The notes under the pieces are model-generated. The model was not told the origin of the DNA. It did not search any database and saw only the letters and a list, made by a program, of their open reading frames with translations. DNA of 54,879 bases from Anaerolineaceae bacterium. GTDB lineage: Bacteria > Chloroflexota > Anaerolineae > Aggregatilineales > Phototrophicaceae. Made by a program: the position numbers and the translations under genes. Positions 42,387 through 52,224 of the stretch are shown here, in pieces; within the stretch, counting starts at the first letter, position 1, and every line of letters begins with the position of its first letter. The stretch lies in the NCBI GenBank assembly GCA_016124855.1, contig WGMX01000080.1, positions 1 to 54,879 on the forward strand, read 5' to 3'.

Positions 42387-42470
42387 GTGAAGTGTAATGT
42401 TAGTGGCCTGCGTCGTCACCTACCAGCGGGTGACATGTCACTTCACATCACTTCTCATTAGCTTCACATT
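42384..42470. promoter_or_regulatory. Inverted AATGTGAAG repeats upstream of the STAND gene
   Basis: AATGTGAAGTG (42384-42394) overlaps the -10 box, and its inverse occurs as CACTTCACAT (42439-42448) and again as CTTCACATT (42462-42470). Three copies of the same 8-9 base word around a start site suggest cooperative binding by a dimeric repressor, possibly the XRE domain of the encoded protein. Confidence 0.5.
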
Positions 42471-42508
42471 GGCCAATTTATTACGAAACATTTAGAAAGA
42501 TCGTGCTT

Positions 42509-45500
42509 ATGAAGCGATCCTCTTACCGTGATCGAGACTACGCCTTTGGACAAGCCATGCTGACTTTGCGTACCAAAATCGGCTTGACACAGGCGGGCTT
42601 GGCCGACTTTCTACATGTCTCACGTCGGGCGGTGGTCGAGTGGGAAGCAGGAAGCAGCTATCCTAAAGTCGAGCACATCAAACAACTCATTGCGCTGGGG
42701 ATACAGCAGCGGGCATTTCCGGCGGGGGAAGAAGCCGCTGCTATCCGCGAACTGTGGCAGATATCGCGCCAGAAAGTCTTGCTGGATGAATATTGGCTGG
42801 CTGGTTTGCTGAGGCCACCAACAGGGGTCAAAACAGCCGTCAATCTATATGCGCCCGTTCCGGCACATAACCAGAAGCCGCCGCAAAACGTGGAACAAAA
42901 TCGGGTTATTAACTTACCTTTTCAACCTACGCCATTTATCGGGCGCGGAAGCGAATTAACCGAAATTTCGCGTTTACTTCGTGATCCAGCCTGCCGCTTA
43001 CTGACGCTGATAGGACCGGGTGGCATGGGCAAAACCCGTCTGGCAATCGAAGCGGCGCAGGGACAGACGAACGAATTTAGAGATGGGGTTGTGTTTGTGC
43101 CGCTGGCTTCAATTGGTGCACCCAATCAGATTGGATTAGCGATAGCCGAAGCCCTGCATCTGACGTTGAACGACAGCCGTAATCAAACAGCCGCTTTGCT
43201 CGCCTATTTACGGGAACGGCATATGCTGCTGGTATTGGACAACTTTGAGCATTTGTTAGATGGTGCTGATCTGGTTTCGGAGATTTTGCAGCACGCGCTG
43301 AATATCACGGTTGTGGTAACGTCGCGGGAACGGCTTGACCTGCGTTCCGAGTGGTTATTTGATGTCGAAGGGTTATCGTATCCGACAGATTATTTTGACG
43401 GTTCCGTACTGCCGACAATGGCGCAAATGACCGATTATAGTGCGGTGCAGCTTTTTACCCGTCAGGTCACACAGATGCAGGCCGGAACTCCCCTTTCTGA
43501 AGCCAATCTATCATCCATCATCTCCATCTGCCAGCAGGTGGCAGGGATGCCGCTGGCGATTGAACTCGCGGCGGCGGGTGTACGCACGCAGCCAATCGAA
43601 GAAATCGAGCAGCAGATTCGCACCAATTTGGATGTACTGACGACGACCTATCGCGATATTCCGGCACGACATCGCAGCTTGCGGGCGGTGTTTGACCATT
43701 CATGGTATTTGCTGCTGGAACCTGAAAGTGTTTTGCTCAGCCGCTTAGGTGTTTTTCGCGGCAGTTTTACGGCGGATGCAGCCGCGTATGTGGCGGATGC
43801 AGCGGTTTCGTCGCTCATGGCGCTTGTGGATAAGTCACTGTTACGGTTGGTAAGTCCACAAAATGCTGACGATGCACCCCGGTTTTTCTTACTTGAACCG
43901 ATTCGCGAATATGCGCTGGAAAAGCTCGGCATACGTGGGGAGCTTGACTCGCGCCAGCGTATCCACGCGGCCTATTATTTGGAATTGGCTAACCGTGCCA
44001 CCGAGCGATGGAAGATTGAGGGCATCGACTCGGCGATGGAGGATATCGATCATGAGTTGGATAATGTCCGTGCCGCGCTGCAATGGGCTAGTGAGAGCGA
44101 TGTCCGTCTTGGGATTCAATTAGCTGGAATTTTGGTGCGTTATTGGCGGAGCCATGTTTATTTCACCGAAGGGCGCATGTGGCTCAAAAATCTGTTAGCG
44201 CTGGACGAGCATAATCATGATCCGGCGGCGATACGGGCGCGTCTACCGGCAGTCAATGGAGCGGGTTGGATAGCACTGGATCAATATGATTTTGAAGATG
44301 CCGCGCACTACTTCGAACAGGGGCGGATGCTGCGCCGGGCGCTGGGTGAACCCGAAGACGACACCAATATCCTTGCCAACGCCGGGCTGCAAGCGCGCGC
44401 TGCCGGACATTACGAACAGGCAAAGCGTGTGTTGGAAGATATGCTCTCACGACATCGCGCACTGAATGATCGTGGAACACTGAGCACCGGCGGACTCGGT
44501 TTTTCGCTTTACGTGTTGGCGCTGGTGCTGCGGGAACAGGGCGACTACGCCGGCGCTACAAAATTGCTTGAAGAGTGCATAGAACATCATCGCAGTCTTA
44601 ACGACCGGGAAGCGGTGAGTCAGGGAACATTAGGACTCAGCGATGTGGCCCGTGACCAAGGCGATGTCGCCAATGTACGGGCATACGTCGAGCAGTGCCT
44701 TACCACCTTTCGGGAAGTTGGAACATTGTGGGCTGTGGGCTTCTCGCTCAATAATCTGGCACAGGCGGCCTATCTAGAGGGCGATTTGCCGCAAGCACTC
44801 AACCTAGTGAATGAAAGTATAAAGCTTTTTCGAAGCCAGCATACGGACGGAAGCATGACCGAAGTGCTGGTGACGCTGGGGTATATATTGTATGCGATGG
44901 GCGATTTAACTGGCGCGCAGGAGGCACTGACTGAATCACTGCAATTGGCGCTGACTGCCGGGCCGCGGCTGATGGTGGCAGCCGATTTGGAGGCGCTGGC
45001 AAGTGTGATGACCGCAGCCGGTAAACCTGTGCTGGCTGTCCAGCTTTTAGCCGCCGCCTCAGAACTCCGCTTACAGATGGGTACGCCCATACGTCCTGCC
45101 GACCGGGCGAATTTAAATGCCGTCCAACAAATGCTTCAGACCACACTTGGCGCGGATTCATTTGCTCAAGTCTGGGCAGAAGCCGCCAAACGCCCGTTGG
45201 AAGCTGTAATTGGCGAGATGCCCTTCAATGAAGTTTTGTCAGCGCAAATTACAGTGCCGCAGTCCGAAGATATCGCAGCGATTATCATTACGCATCCAAA
45301 TGAAGGCGGCGCGGCTGCTGATGTATCAGTCCCGACAGGACGGCGCATCGATTGGGGCAACGCACTGGTCGTACCAAACTTCTATGGACGTGAGTGGGAA
45401 TTAGCCCTTTTAAAAGAGTGGGTCATCGAGGAACGCTGTCAGGTTGTCAGTGTGCTCGGAATGGGCGGCATGGGTAAATCTGCCCTGACGGTGCGGCTGA

Positions 45501-48500
45501 TGCATCAAGTGGCTGAACATTTCGAGGTGATTATCTGGCGTTCGCTGCGTGACCTGCCGACCTGTGAAATATTGCTCGAAGATTTGCTGCAAGTGCTAGC
45601 GCCCGAAACATTCCGCGAAGCCAAGCTCACCTTTGAAAGAAAAATGAGCATTTTACTGGATCAAATGCGAGCTGTGCGGACGTTGATCGTGCTCGATAAC
45701 TTGGAAACGGTACTTGAGGAAGGTGAAGGACAGGGGCGCATACGTCCCGGTTATGAAGGCTTTGCTCAATTTCTGCGGTTGAGTGCCGAAACCAAACATC
45801 AAAGCTGTGTTATGCTGACCAGCCGCGAAAAACCGGCGGCTCTGGTCGCGCTCGAAGGCAGCCGGTCAACCGTTCGTGTTTTGAGATTGGCCCGCTTGGA
45901 TAACGAGGCTTGTGAACGGCTGCTCGCCGAAAAAGATGTCATAGGCACTGCGCAAGAATGCGAGCGTTTAATCGAGGCTTACACGGGTAATCCACTGGCC
46001 TTGAAGATTGTTGCGCAGACCATCGTTGATCTTTTTGCTGGCGCGATTGCTCCATTCTTAGAACAGGGAGAAGTCATCTTTGGCGGCGTCCGTGAACTTT
46101 TAGGCGAGCAGTTCGCCCGACTTTCCAGCTTAGAGCAAAGTGTGCTGTTGTGGCTGGCGATAATGCGCGAACCGCTGACTTTCGATGAATTCGCCCAAAT
46201 ATTGGTCACGCCTGTGCCGCGAGGACGTGTGTTAGAAGCGGTTGAGTCCCTGCGTCGTCGTTCACTCATCGAACGCGGCTTACAACCCGGCAGTTTTACT
46301 CTGCAATCCGTCGTCTTAGAGTATGTGACCTCCCACTTAATCATGGAGATCGGCGAAGAAATACAGGCCAACCAATTTTCTCGGTTGATCGAATATGGGT
46401 TGGAGGTAGCGCTGTCTCGCGAATATGTGCGGCAGACGCAGCGGCGCGTCATTCTTGAACCTATTTTGCAATTTTTACGAACGGGATATCCCCAAAAGAA
46501 TGCCCTTGAAGAACGGTTGTTAACCCAGCTTCGGGAATTTGCCGCATGGCCTGAAGATGCACAGGGATATGCACCGTCTAATCTGGTAGCGCTGCTGCAT
46601 TTGCAACGGGGCAACCTGCGAGGAATTGATTTGTCCGGATTAGCGCTGCGAGGGGTTTATTTGCAGGGCGTGGCGATGCAGGATTCTTCGTTACAGGGAT
46701 CAATCATTAAGGACAGCATCTTTACCGAGACATTCGATGCCCTCACCTCGGTAGCGGTCAGCCCCAAGGGTACGTATTGGGCCGCTGCCAGCCGTCGGGG
46801 TGAAATTCGCATTTGGACGTCGGATGGACAAATACTGCACCGTTCGTGGCAGGCACATGTTGAAACCATTCCGACCATGACCTTCAGTTCGGATGAACGT
46901 ATTTTGGTGACAGGAAGCTGGGACGGTACCTTCAAATTATGGGATGTCGGAAGTGGTCGGCTGGTTTGGGAGGGCGCCCACGCCAGTCTCGTCAAATGTG
47001 TCGTTTTCTCACCTCAAGGGACGGTTCTTGCCAGCAGCGGCAACGATGGAATCGTCCAGCTTTGGGATGCTAAAACCGGCGCGCGTTTAATTTCGATGTC
47101 ACATACCACACCCGTACCGGCTGTCGTTTGGAGTCTTGATGGGAGCCAGATTGTCACCGGCGACCGTGATGGAACCATCCGTGTGTGGGATCTTCAAGAG
47201 GGCAAAGATGCCCGTGTGCTGCGAACCCTGTTGGGACATAACAACTGGGTCGATGCGCTGGCGCTTTCTCCCGATGGCAAAATTCTATGTAGTGTCGGTT
47301 GGGATGGAGCGGTGCGGTTTTGGGAATTTGATACCGGTCGCTTGATCGAGACTCATCATGTGCATACCGACTGGGTACAGAGCGCGGTATGGAGTCGTGA
47401 CGGCAGCACACTTGCGACTTGCAGTCACGACAGCACCGTTTGTATGTGGCGTGCCAGTCAAGATGGCTATCAAACCGTGCTGCTTAGACATACCGCCAAT
47501 GTTGTTCGCATAGCATTCACGCCGGATGGTCAAAAACTGATTACTGCCAGCGAAGACGGTACGCTGCGGGTCTGGGATGTGGCGAATGGATACTGTATTC
47601 GTATTATTCAAGGCTATGCTGATTCAGTCTACGCCATCGACTGGAGTTCTGACGGCACTCATTTGGTTTGTGGTGGCACAGATACGTTTGTGACCATCTA
47701 CACTGTAACCGGTGATGAGCCTCAGCGTGTGCTGCACGGACATATCGGCTCGGTTTTCGGTGTTGGTTGGAGCGCTGATGGGCGCTGGTTGGCGAGCAGC
47801 GGATGGAATACCTCTATCCACATTTGGGATACCACCCTGAAAATGGAAGGGCGGCTGCTCCGTCATCCAGATGATATCGGCAATATATTCTACAGCCTCG
47901 CATGGAGTCCCGATGGCGCAAAGTTGGCCTGTGGGACAAATCGGCGTGGTGTATATATCTTCGACATGCAAGATCAAGACCGTCATTGGTCAGGTGACGA
48001 AACCCCGGTATGGATCCGGCAGGTTGATTGGCATCCCGACGGTTCACGGATTGGTGGCGGCGGTGAGGACGGCATTGTCTATATTTGGGACGCCGTCAGC
48101 GGTGGATTAGTTCATACCATGGTCGGACATCAGAATATGATTACCAGCATTGCATGGAGTCCAGATGGAACGCACCTTGCATCGGGCGGCAAAGGGGGCA
48201 ATGTTGGGGAATTCTTCCTCTGGAATCCGCAGGATGGGACGCTTGTGCATCATTTTGACCGTCATCCGGGAATCGTATATTCGCTGGCATGGAGTCAGTC
48301 GAGCGATGTACTGGTCAGCGGCAGCAGCGACGGTATGCTGTGCTGGTGGGACGTGCGAACGGGAGAATCCATTCGCAGGATTGAGGCGCATCAGGGCATG
48401 ATTCATAATCTCCGGCGCAGTCCGGATGGCGGCACGCTGGCTAGCTGCGGCGGTGATGGCGCAATCCATCTGTGGAATTTAGAAACGGGCGAACATCTAC

Positions 48501-48610
48501 GGACGCTGCGGCGTGACCGGCCTTATGAACGCTTAAACATCACTGGCATTCGCGGATTGAGCGACCTTCAGAAAATGATGCTGCGCACCTTAGGCGCGGT
48601 TGAGGATTAG
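42509..48610 (+). CDS. Giant XRE-STAND-TPR-STAND-pentapeptide-WD40 protein
   Basis: A 2033-residue cytoplasmic protein. Residues about 12-68 form an XRE helix-turn-helix (LTQAGLADFLHVSRRAVVEW). A first NB-ARC-like ATPase follows (Walker A GPGGMGKT at 169-176, Walker B MLLVLDNFEHLL, VVTSRERLDL sensor, MPLAIELAAAG). TPR-like repeats lie at about 580-830. A second ATPase has GMGGMGKS at 984-991, LIVLDNLETVL, MLTSREKP and NPLALKIVAQTI. Pentapeptide repeats (LRGIDLSGLALRGVYLQG) lie at about 1366-1402. Fourteen WD40 repeats fill about 1409-2000, enough for two seven-bladed propellers. No toxin or nuclease domain is seen. STAND proteins are ligand-triggered oligomerising switches; the N-terminal output here would be DNA binding. 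Confidence 0.93.
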   Translation: MKRSSYRDRDYAFGQAMLTLRTKIGLTQAGLADFLHVSRRAVVEWEAGSSYPKVEHIKQLIALGIQQRAFPAGEEAAAIRELWQISRQKVLLDEYWLAGLLRPPTGVKTAVNLYAPVPAHNQKPPQNVEQNRVINLPFQPTPFIGRGSELTEISRLLRDPACRLLTLIGPGGMGKTRLAIEAAQGQTNEFRDGVVFVPLASIGAPNQIGLAIAEALHLTLNDSRNQTAALLAYLRERHMLLVLDNFEHLLDGADLVSEILQHALNITVVVTSRERLDLRSEWLFDVEGLSYPTDYFDGSVLPTMAQMTDYSAVQLFTRQVTQMQAGTPLSEANLSSIISICQQVAGMPLAIELAAAGVRTQPIEEIEQQIRTNLDVLTTTYRDIPARHRSLRAVFDHSWYLLLEPESVLLSRLGVFRGSFTADAAAYVADAAVSSLMALVDKSLLRLVSPQNADDAPRFFLLEPIREYALEKLGIRGELDSRQRIHAAYYLELANRATERWKIEGIDSAMEDIDHELDNVRAALQWASESDVRLGIQLAGILVRYWRSHVYFTEGRMWLKNLLALDEHNHDPAAIRARLPAVNGAGWIALDQYDFEDAAHYFEQGRMLRRALGEPEDDTNILANAGLQARAAGHYEQAKRVLEDMLSRHRALNDRGTLSTGGLGFSLYVLALVLREQGDYAGATKLLEECIEHHRSLNDREAVSQGTLGLSDVARDQGDVANVRAYVEQCLTTFREVGTLWAVGFSLNNLAQAAYLEGDLPQALNLVNESIKLFRSQHTDGSMTEVLVTLGYILYAMGDLTGAQEALTESLQLALTAGPRLMVAADLEALASVMTAAGKPVLAVQLLAAASELRLQMGTPIRPADRANLNAVQQMLQTTLGADSFAQVWAEAAKRPLEAVIGEMPFNEVLSAQITVPQSEDIAAIIITHPNEGGAAADVSVPTGRRIDWGNALVVPNFYGREWELALLKEWVIEERCQVVSVLGMGGMGKSALTVRLMHQVAEHFEVIIWRSLRDLPTCEILLEDLLQVLAPETFREAKLTFERKMSILLDQMRAVRTLIVLDNLETVLEEGEGQGRIRPGYEGFAQFLRLSAETKHQSCVMLTSREKPAALVALEGSRSTVRVLRLARLDNEACERLLAEKDVIGTAQECERLIEAYTGNPLALKIVAQTIVDLFAGAIAPFLEQGEVIFGGVRELLGEQFARLSSLEQSVLLWLAIMREPLTFDEFAQILVTPVPRGRVLEAVESLRRRSLIERGLQPGSFTLQSVVLEYVTSHLIMEIGEEIQANQFSRLIEYGLEVALSREYVRQTQRRVILEPILQFLRTGYPQKNALEERLLTQLREFAAWPEDAQGYAPSNLVALLHLQRGNLRGIDLSGLALRGVYLQGVAMQDSSLQGSIIKDSIFTETFDALTSVAVSPKGTYWAAASRRGEIRIWTSDGQILHRSWQAHVETIPTMTFSSDERILVTGSWDGTFKLWDVGSGRLVWEGAHASLVKCVVFSPQGTVLASSGNDGIVQLWDAKTGARLISMSHTTPVPAVVWSLDGSQIVTGDRDGTIRVWDLQEGKDARVLRTLLGHNNWVDALALSPDGKILCSVGWDGAVRFWEFDTGRLIETHHVHTDWVQSAVWSRDGSTLATCSHDSTVCMWRASQDGYQTVLLRHTANVVRIAFTPDGQKLITASEDGTLRVWDVANGYCIRIIQGYADSVYAIDWSSDGTHLVCGGTDTFVTIYTVTGDEPQRVLHGHIGSVFGVGWSADGRWLASSGWNTSIHIWDTTLKMEGRLLRHPDDIGNIFYSLAWSPDGAKLACGTNRRGVYIFDMQDQDRHWSGDETPVWIRQVDWHPDGSRIGGGGEDGIVYIWDAVSGGLVHTMVGHQNMITSIAWSPDGTHLASGGKGGNVGEFFLWNPQDGTLVHHFDRHPGIVYSLAWSQSSDVLVSGSSDGMLCWWDVRTGESIRRIEAHQGMIHNLRRSPDGGTLASCGGDGAIHLWNLETGEHLRTLRRDRPYERLNITGIRGLSDLQKMMLRTLGAVED

Positions 48611-48969
48611 GGATAAACGGACTAGGGCTTCCTGTTCAATAAAAACCACACAGTAAATGACTGACTAATAAATAGTTCGCTGGCGTGGTCTGGAATGGTT
48701 CTAGAAGCAGGCTTGCCATTATGACCAAATAGCTCCATAGCTTAATTTATGAGCGTAAAAAGGAGTTAAACAGGATGAAAATGTTTTGTCCATTCGTTTA
48801 TATTTTCAGAGTAGCAGATCAAATGCTGTTATAGATGTCCTTAGCGGGCTTCGTTCATCGACAGGACGGATCACCCGCCTCGGCACTTTGTCTATCAGAT
48901 GGTTCGCCCGATTGCCTACCAGCAATCCCAAACACAGCATAAACGCAAAAAAGAATAAGGACTCAACAG
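48611..48969. other. 360-bp gap before the branched-chain transporter
   Basis: Apart from one possible leader peptide (48775-48834, listed separately) no gene is supported. The stretch must contain the promoter for the transporter operon, but no clear -35/-10 pair was recognised. Confidence 0.45.
48775..48834 (+). CDS. Possible 19-residue leader peptide
   Basis: An ATG preceded by a strong AAAAAGGAG with 9-base spacing opens a 19-codon frame (MKMFCPFVYIFRVADQMLL) ending at TAG. It lies 136 bp before the amino-acid-type binding protein gene. It could be a leader peptide, but it has no run of regulatory codons, and a chance ribosome site is possible. Confidence 0.25.
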   Translation: MKMFCPFVYIFRVADQMLL

Positions 48970-50172
48970 ATGAATACCCGACAATCAGCCCATGTGAAGA
49001 AGTTTGTCACACTCAGTTTGCTCGTGATTGCACTCCTTTCGGTTTTTGGAGTTGCCACCGCCCAAGATGCAACCCCCTCCGGTGATCCCATTTACATCGG
49101 TGTCAGCGGACCTTTGACCGGCGACCTCGCCCAATATGGCGCGCAGTGGAAAAAAGGGTTTGACCTCGCGCTTGAGGAAATTAACGGTTCTGGCGGTGTC
49201 GATGGTCGTCCGCTGGAATACATTTTCGAAGACTCGCAAAGTGACCCCAAGCAGTCGGTCATCGTCGCCCAGAAATTTGTAGACGATGAACGCATTGTTG
49301 TCGAACTGGGTGATTTCAGCAGCACCGCTTCAATGGCCGCTTCCCAGATTTACACTCGCGGCGGTCTGGTGCAGTTTGGCTTCACCAATTCGCATCCTGA
49401 TTTCACTAAGGGCAGCGATTACACGTGGAGCACCTCGGTCACACAGGATCAAGCCTCGCCCGCGCTGGCTGATTTTGCCGTCACCACATTGGGTTTGAAG
49501 AAACTCGCGATATTCCAAATCCAAAACGACTGGGGTAAATCCACCATTCAGTCATTCAGCAAACACGTCACCGACCTTGGCGCGGAAATTGTTTCGACAC
49601 AGCCCTATCTGCCTGATGATAAAGATTTCCGCTCGGCAATCACCGCTGTCAAAGATGCCAATCCCGATGGCATCATCCTCATCTCTTACACGGCTGATGC
49701 TGCTTTGATCGCTCAACAAGTCCGTGATGCTGGCTTGACCATTCCCTTCGTCGCCAGCGCCTCCATCCAATCCCCGGACTTTATTAGCTTGGGTGGCAAG
49801 GCCGTTGAAGGTGCTTATATCCTCGGTGAATTCCTCATCACCGACCCGCGTCCCGAAGTCCAAGCCTTCGTCAAGAAGTTCAACGACAAATACGGCGAAG
49901 ACCCCGACTTGTTCGCTTCACTCGCTTACGACTCCATCTATTTGGTTAAGAGCGCGATTGAACTCGGCGGCGCAACCCGTGATGGTATCCATTCAGCCTT
50001 ACCGCAGCTCAAGGATGTTCCAAGCGTGGTTTACGGCAAAGTGACCTTTAACCCCGAAACCCGCCGCGCTCAGAACCCGACTTTCGAAGATTTGGTCGTG
50101 AAAGATGGCGCGTTCGTGCCATTGGATGCCGCCGAAGCGGAGGCCACACCCGAAGCGACTGCTGCCTCATAA
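48970..50172 (+). CDS. Branched-chain amino-acid-type ABC transporter substrate-binding protein
   Basis: A 400-residue periplasmic-binding protein of the LivJ/LivK type. A Sec signal is present (VKKFVTLSLLVIALLSVFGV to ATAQ, cleavage about residue 30), then IYIGVSGPLTGDLAQYGAQW, GGVDGRPLEYIFEDSQSDP and LIALQQ-like second-lobe features (ISYTADAALIAQQVRDAGLT). The Ala/Glu-rich C-terminal tail is unstructured. Ligands in the family include Leu, Ile and Val, but also amides, urea and aromatic acids. AAGGA precedes the ATG. A stem-loop follows before the permease gene. Confidence 0.9.
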   Translation: MNTRQSAHVKKFVTLSLLVIALLSVFGVATAQDATPSGDPIYIGVSGPLTGDLAQYGAQWKKGFDLALEEINGSGGVDGRPLEYIFEDSQSDPKQSVIVAQKFVDDERIVVELGDFSSTASMAASQIYTRGGLVQFGFTNSHPDFTKGSDYTWSTSVTQDQASPALADFAVTTLGLKKLAIFQIQNDWGKSTIQSFSKHVTDLGAEIVSTQPYLPDDKDFRSAITAVKDANPDGIILISYTADAALIAQQVRDAGLTIPFVASASIQSPDFISLGGKAVEGAYILGEFLITDPRPEVQAFVKKFNDKYGEDPDLFASLAYDSIYLVKSAIELGGATRDGIHSALPQLKDVPSVVYGKVTFNPETRRAQNPTFEDLVVKDGAFVPLDAAEAEATPEATAAS

Positions 50173-50186
50173 TCATCCTATAGAGT

Positions 50187-50224
50187 GATGGTAGGGAAAA
50201 GTTATAACCCTTTTTCCTACCATC
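50187..50224 (+). promoter_or_regulatory. Stem-loop after the binding-protein gene
   Basis: GATGGTAGGGAAAA (50187-50200) pairs with TTTTTCCTACCATC (50211-50224) at 13 of 14 positions plus one G-T pair, around a 10-base loop. There is no T-run after it, so partial termination or mRNA protection is likelier than full termination. This is typical between binding protein and permease genes. Confidence 0.6.
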
Positions 50225-50314
50225 TCATTTCCCATTTGCTCTACACCTGTCATAATCAATTTCTGATAATGAAATTGAACTTTTAATACCGTATCGCTCT
50301 GCGGTTCGATTGTA

Positions 50315-50346
50315 TTTCTCTGCTCTCTCCGTGTCTCTGTGGTTAA
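50315..50346 (-). repeat. Family C repeat, inverted orientation
   Basis: TTTCTCTGCTCTCTCCGTGT, then CTCTGTGGTTAA: the reverse complement of the CACAGAGACACGGAGAG form. It shows that the repeat is not strand-fixed and occurs outside the catabolic cluster. Confidence 0.65.
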
Positions 50347-50385
50347 ATCCGTATTCGTATTTGTTTCTGACCTAAAGACAGGCAC

Positions 50386-52221
50386 ATGGATCAATTTCTG
50401 CGGACATTCTTCGAGCAAACCATCAACGGTTTGGTCATCGGCAACATCTATGCGCTGATCGCTTTGGGTTTGGCGCTGATTTTCGGCGTGGGCAACCTTA
50501 TTAACTTCGCGCATGGCTCGGTCTACATGATCGGTGCGTATGTCGGTTGGGTGGCAGTGACCAAATTAAATCTGCCGCTGCCGGCTGCCTTTTTGATGGT
50601 CGCAGTAGTTTGTGGCATCTTAGGTTTGTTGATCGAACGCTTGGGTTTGCGACCGTTGCAGGGTTCAAACCGCATCGCGCCGCTGCTCTCAACCATCGGC
50701 ATCAGCTTTATGCTCGATCAGTTGACTCAAATTTTGTTCTCACCTGATCCACAGTCCTTCCCGAATCCCTTACCCCAAACGCGCATCCCGATTGGCAGCA
50801 CCTCGATTGGCATCATTGATATTCTCATCGCCGTGATTGGCATCAGCACAGCCATCACACTTTATCTATTCCTGCGCTACACCAAACTCGGATGGGCATT
50901 ACGCGCCACGGCCCAAGATCGTGATGCGGCGCAGCAAATGGGCGTGGATGTCAACGCTGTCAATCGTAACGCCTTCGTCGTCGCCTCAATCCTCGGAGGC
51001 ATTGCGGGCATGTTGGTTGGGATGTACTTCCAAACCGTTTACCCGACCATGAGTTTTCAGGCAGGCATCAAAGGCTTTTCGGCAAACCTACTCGGCGGCC
51101 TCGGCAACATCCCCGGCGCGATGATCAGCGGTTTGCTCTTAGGCTTAATCGAGAGTTTCGGCGTGTCGCTGTTTGGCAGTTCCTACCGCAGCTTATTCGC
51201 CTTTGTCATCATCATCGCGGTGCTGATTTTCCGACCCAATGGCATTTTCAGCCGTAAACGTCAACTGCCGCCTGAACCCCTCACCGGAACCTTTATCCCC
51301 AATAGTAAACCGCTGCGCGTCCCCAGATGGTTGATCATCAGCCTGATTGGGATTGCGATTTTGCTGCCTTTAATCGTGACCGCCCGTTATCCCCTGCAAG
51401 TGATGACCAATGCTTATCTATTGGGCTTAATTACATTGAGCGTCACGCTTGTAACCGGCACAGCCGGACAAACCGCTTTAGGGCAAGCCGGTTTTGTCGC
51501 CATTGGTGCTTATACCTCGGCGCTGCTGGCCTTGCGCTTACATGTGCCCTTCGAAATATCCTTGATCGCTGCCGGATTATTTACAGCCGTTTTAGGGACG
51601 CTGCTGGTGCTGCCCGCTTTCCGCTTACGGGCGCATTACATCGCCATTGCCACCATCGGCATCGGTGAAATCGTCAGCCTGATTATCCTGAATTGGGACG
51701 GGCTGACCAACGGCCCACTGGGATTAAACAACATTCCCGCACCGACCTTTTTTGGTATTCAGATCATCGCCGCCCGCAGTACCTATTGGTTTTCGTTGGG
51801 CTTACTGCTGGTCGCTGCATTGATCCAATGGCGCTTGGTTCGCTCATCCTTAGGGCGGGTCTGGCGGGCGCTCCGTGATGACGAAGTGGCGGCACAGGCC
51901 TACGGCATCAACCTCAACCGGTATAAAGCCTTAGCCTTTGGCAGCAGTGCCTTTATCGCCGGATTAAGTGGTGCATTCACCGCGCATATGTACAGCTACA
52001 TCAATAACTCGACGTTCACCAGTTCAACCTCGATTTTAGCGCTGACGATGGCGATTTTGGGCGGCATGGGCAACATCCTCGGCGCGATTTTGGGTTCGGT
52101 CGTCCTGACCATTTTACCTGAATTGTTCCGCAGTCTGGTGGATTATCGCTACCTGATTTACGGTCTTGTGCTGGTGCTGTTGGTTCGCTTCCGTCCGCAA
52201 GGCTTATTAGGAACCGAGTAA
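50386..52221 (+). CDS. Fused LivH-LivM branched-chain amino-acid-type permease
   Basis: A 611-residue membrane protein joining the two permease subunits that are usually separate. Residues 1-290 match LivH (NGLVIGNIYALIALGLALIF, NFAHGSVYMIGAYVGW). After a polar linker (about 290-315) residues 316-611 match LivM (LGLITLSVTLVTGTAGQTAL, GQAGFVAIGAYTSALLAL, YIAIATIGIGEIVSLIIL). Both halves keep their ATPase-docking segments (AQDRDAAQQMGVDVNAVNRN and RDDEVAAQAYGINLNRYK). Fusion fixes the 1:1 ratio. It starts after the stem-loop and is 3 bp before the ATPase gene. Confidence 0.93.
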   Translation: MDQFLRTFFEQTINGLVIGNIYALIALGLALIFGVGNLINFAHGSVYMIGAYVGWVAVTKLNLPLPAAFLMVAVVCGILGLLIERLGLRPLQGSNRIAPLLSTIGISFMLDQLTQILFSPDPQSFPNPLPQTRIPIGSTSIGIIDILIAVIGISTAITLYLFLRYTKLGWALRATAQDRDAAQQMGVDVNAVNRNAFVVASILGGIAGMLVGMYFQTVYPTMSFQAGIKGFSANLLGGLGNIPGAMISGLLLGLIESFGVSLFGSSYRSLFAFVIIIAVLIFRPNGIFSRKRQLPPEPLTGTFIPNSKPLRVPRWLIISLIGIAILLPLIVTARYPLQVMTNAYLLGLITLSVTLVTGTAGQTALGQAGFVAIGAYTSALLALRLHVPFEISLIAAGLFTAVLGTLLVLPAFRLRAHYIAIATIGIGEIVSLIILNWDGLTNGPLGLNNIPAPTFFGIQIIAARSTYWFSLGLLLVAALIQWRLVRSSLGRVWRALRDDEVAAQAYGINLNRYKALAFGSSAFIAGLSGAFTAHMYSYINNSTFTSSTSILALTMAILGGMGNILGAILGSVVLTILPELFRSLVDYRYLIYGLVLVLLVRFRPQGLLGTE

Positions 52222-52224
52222 ACG

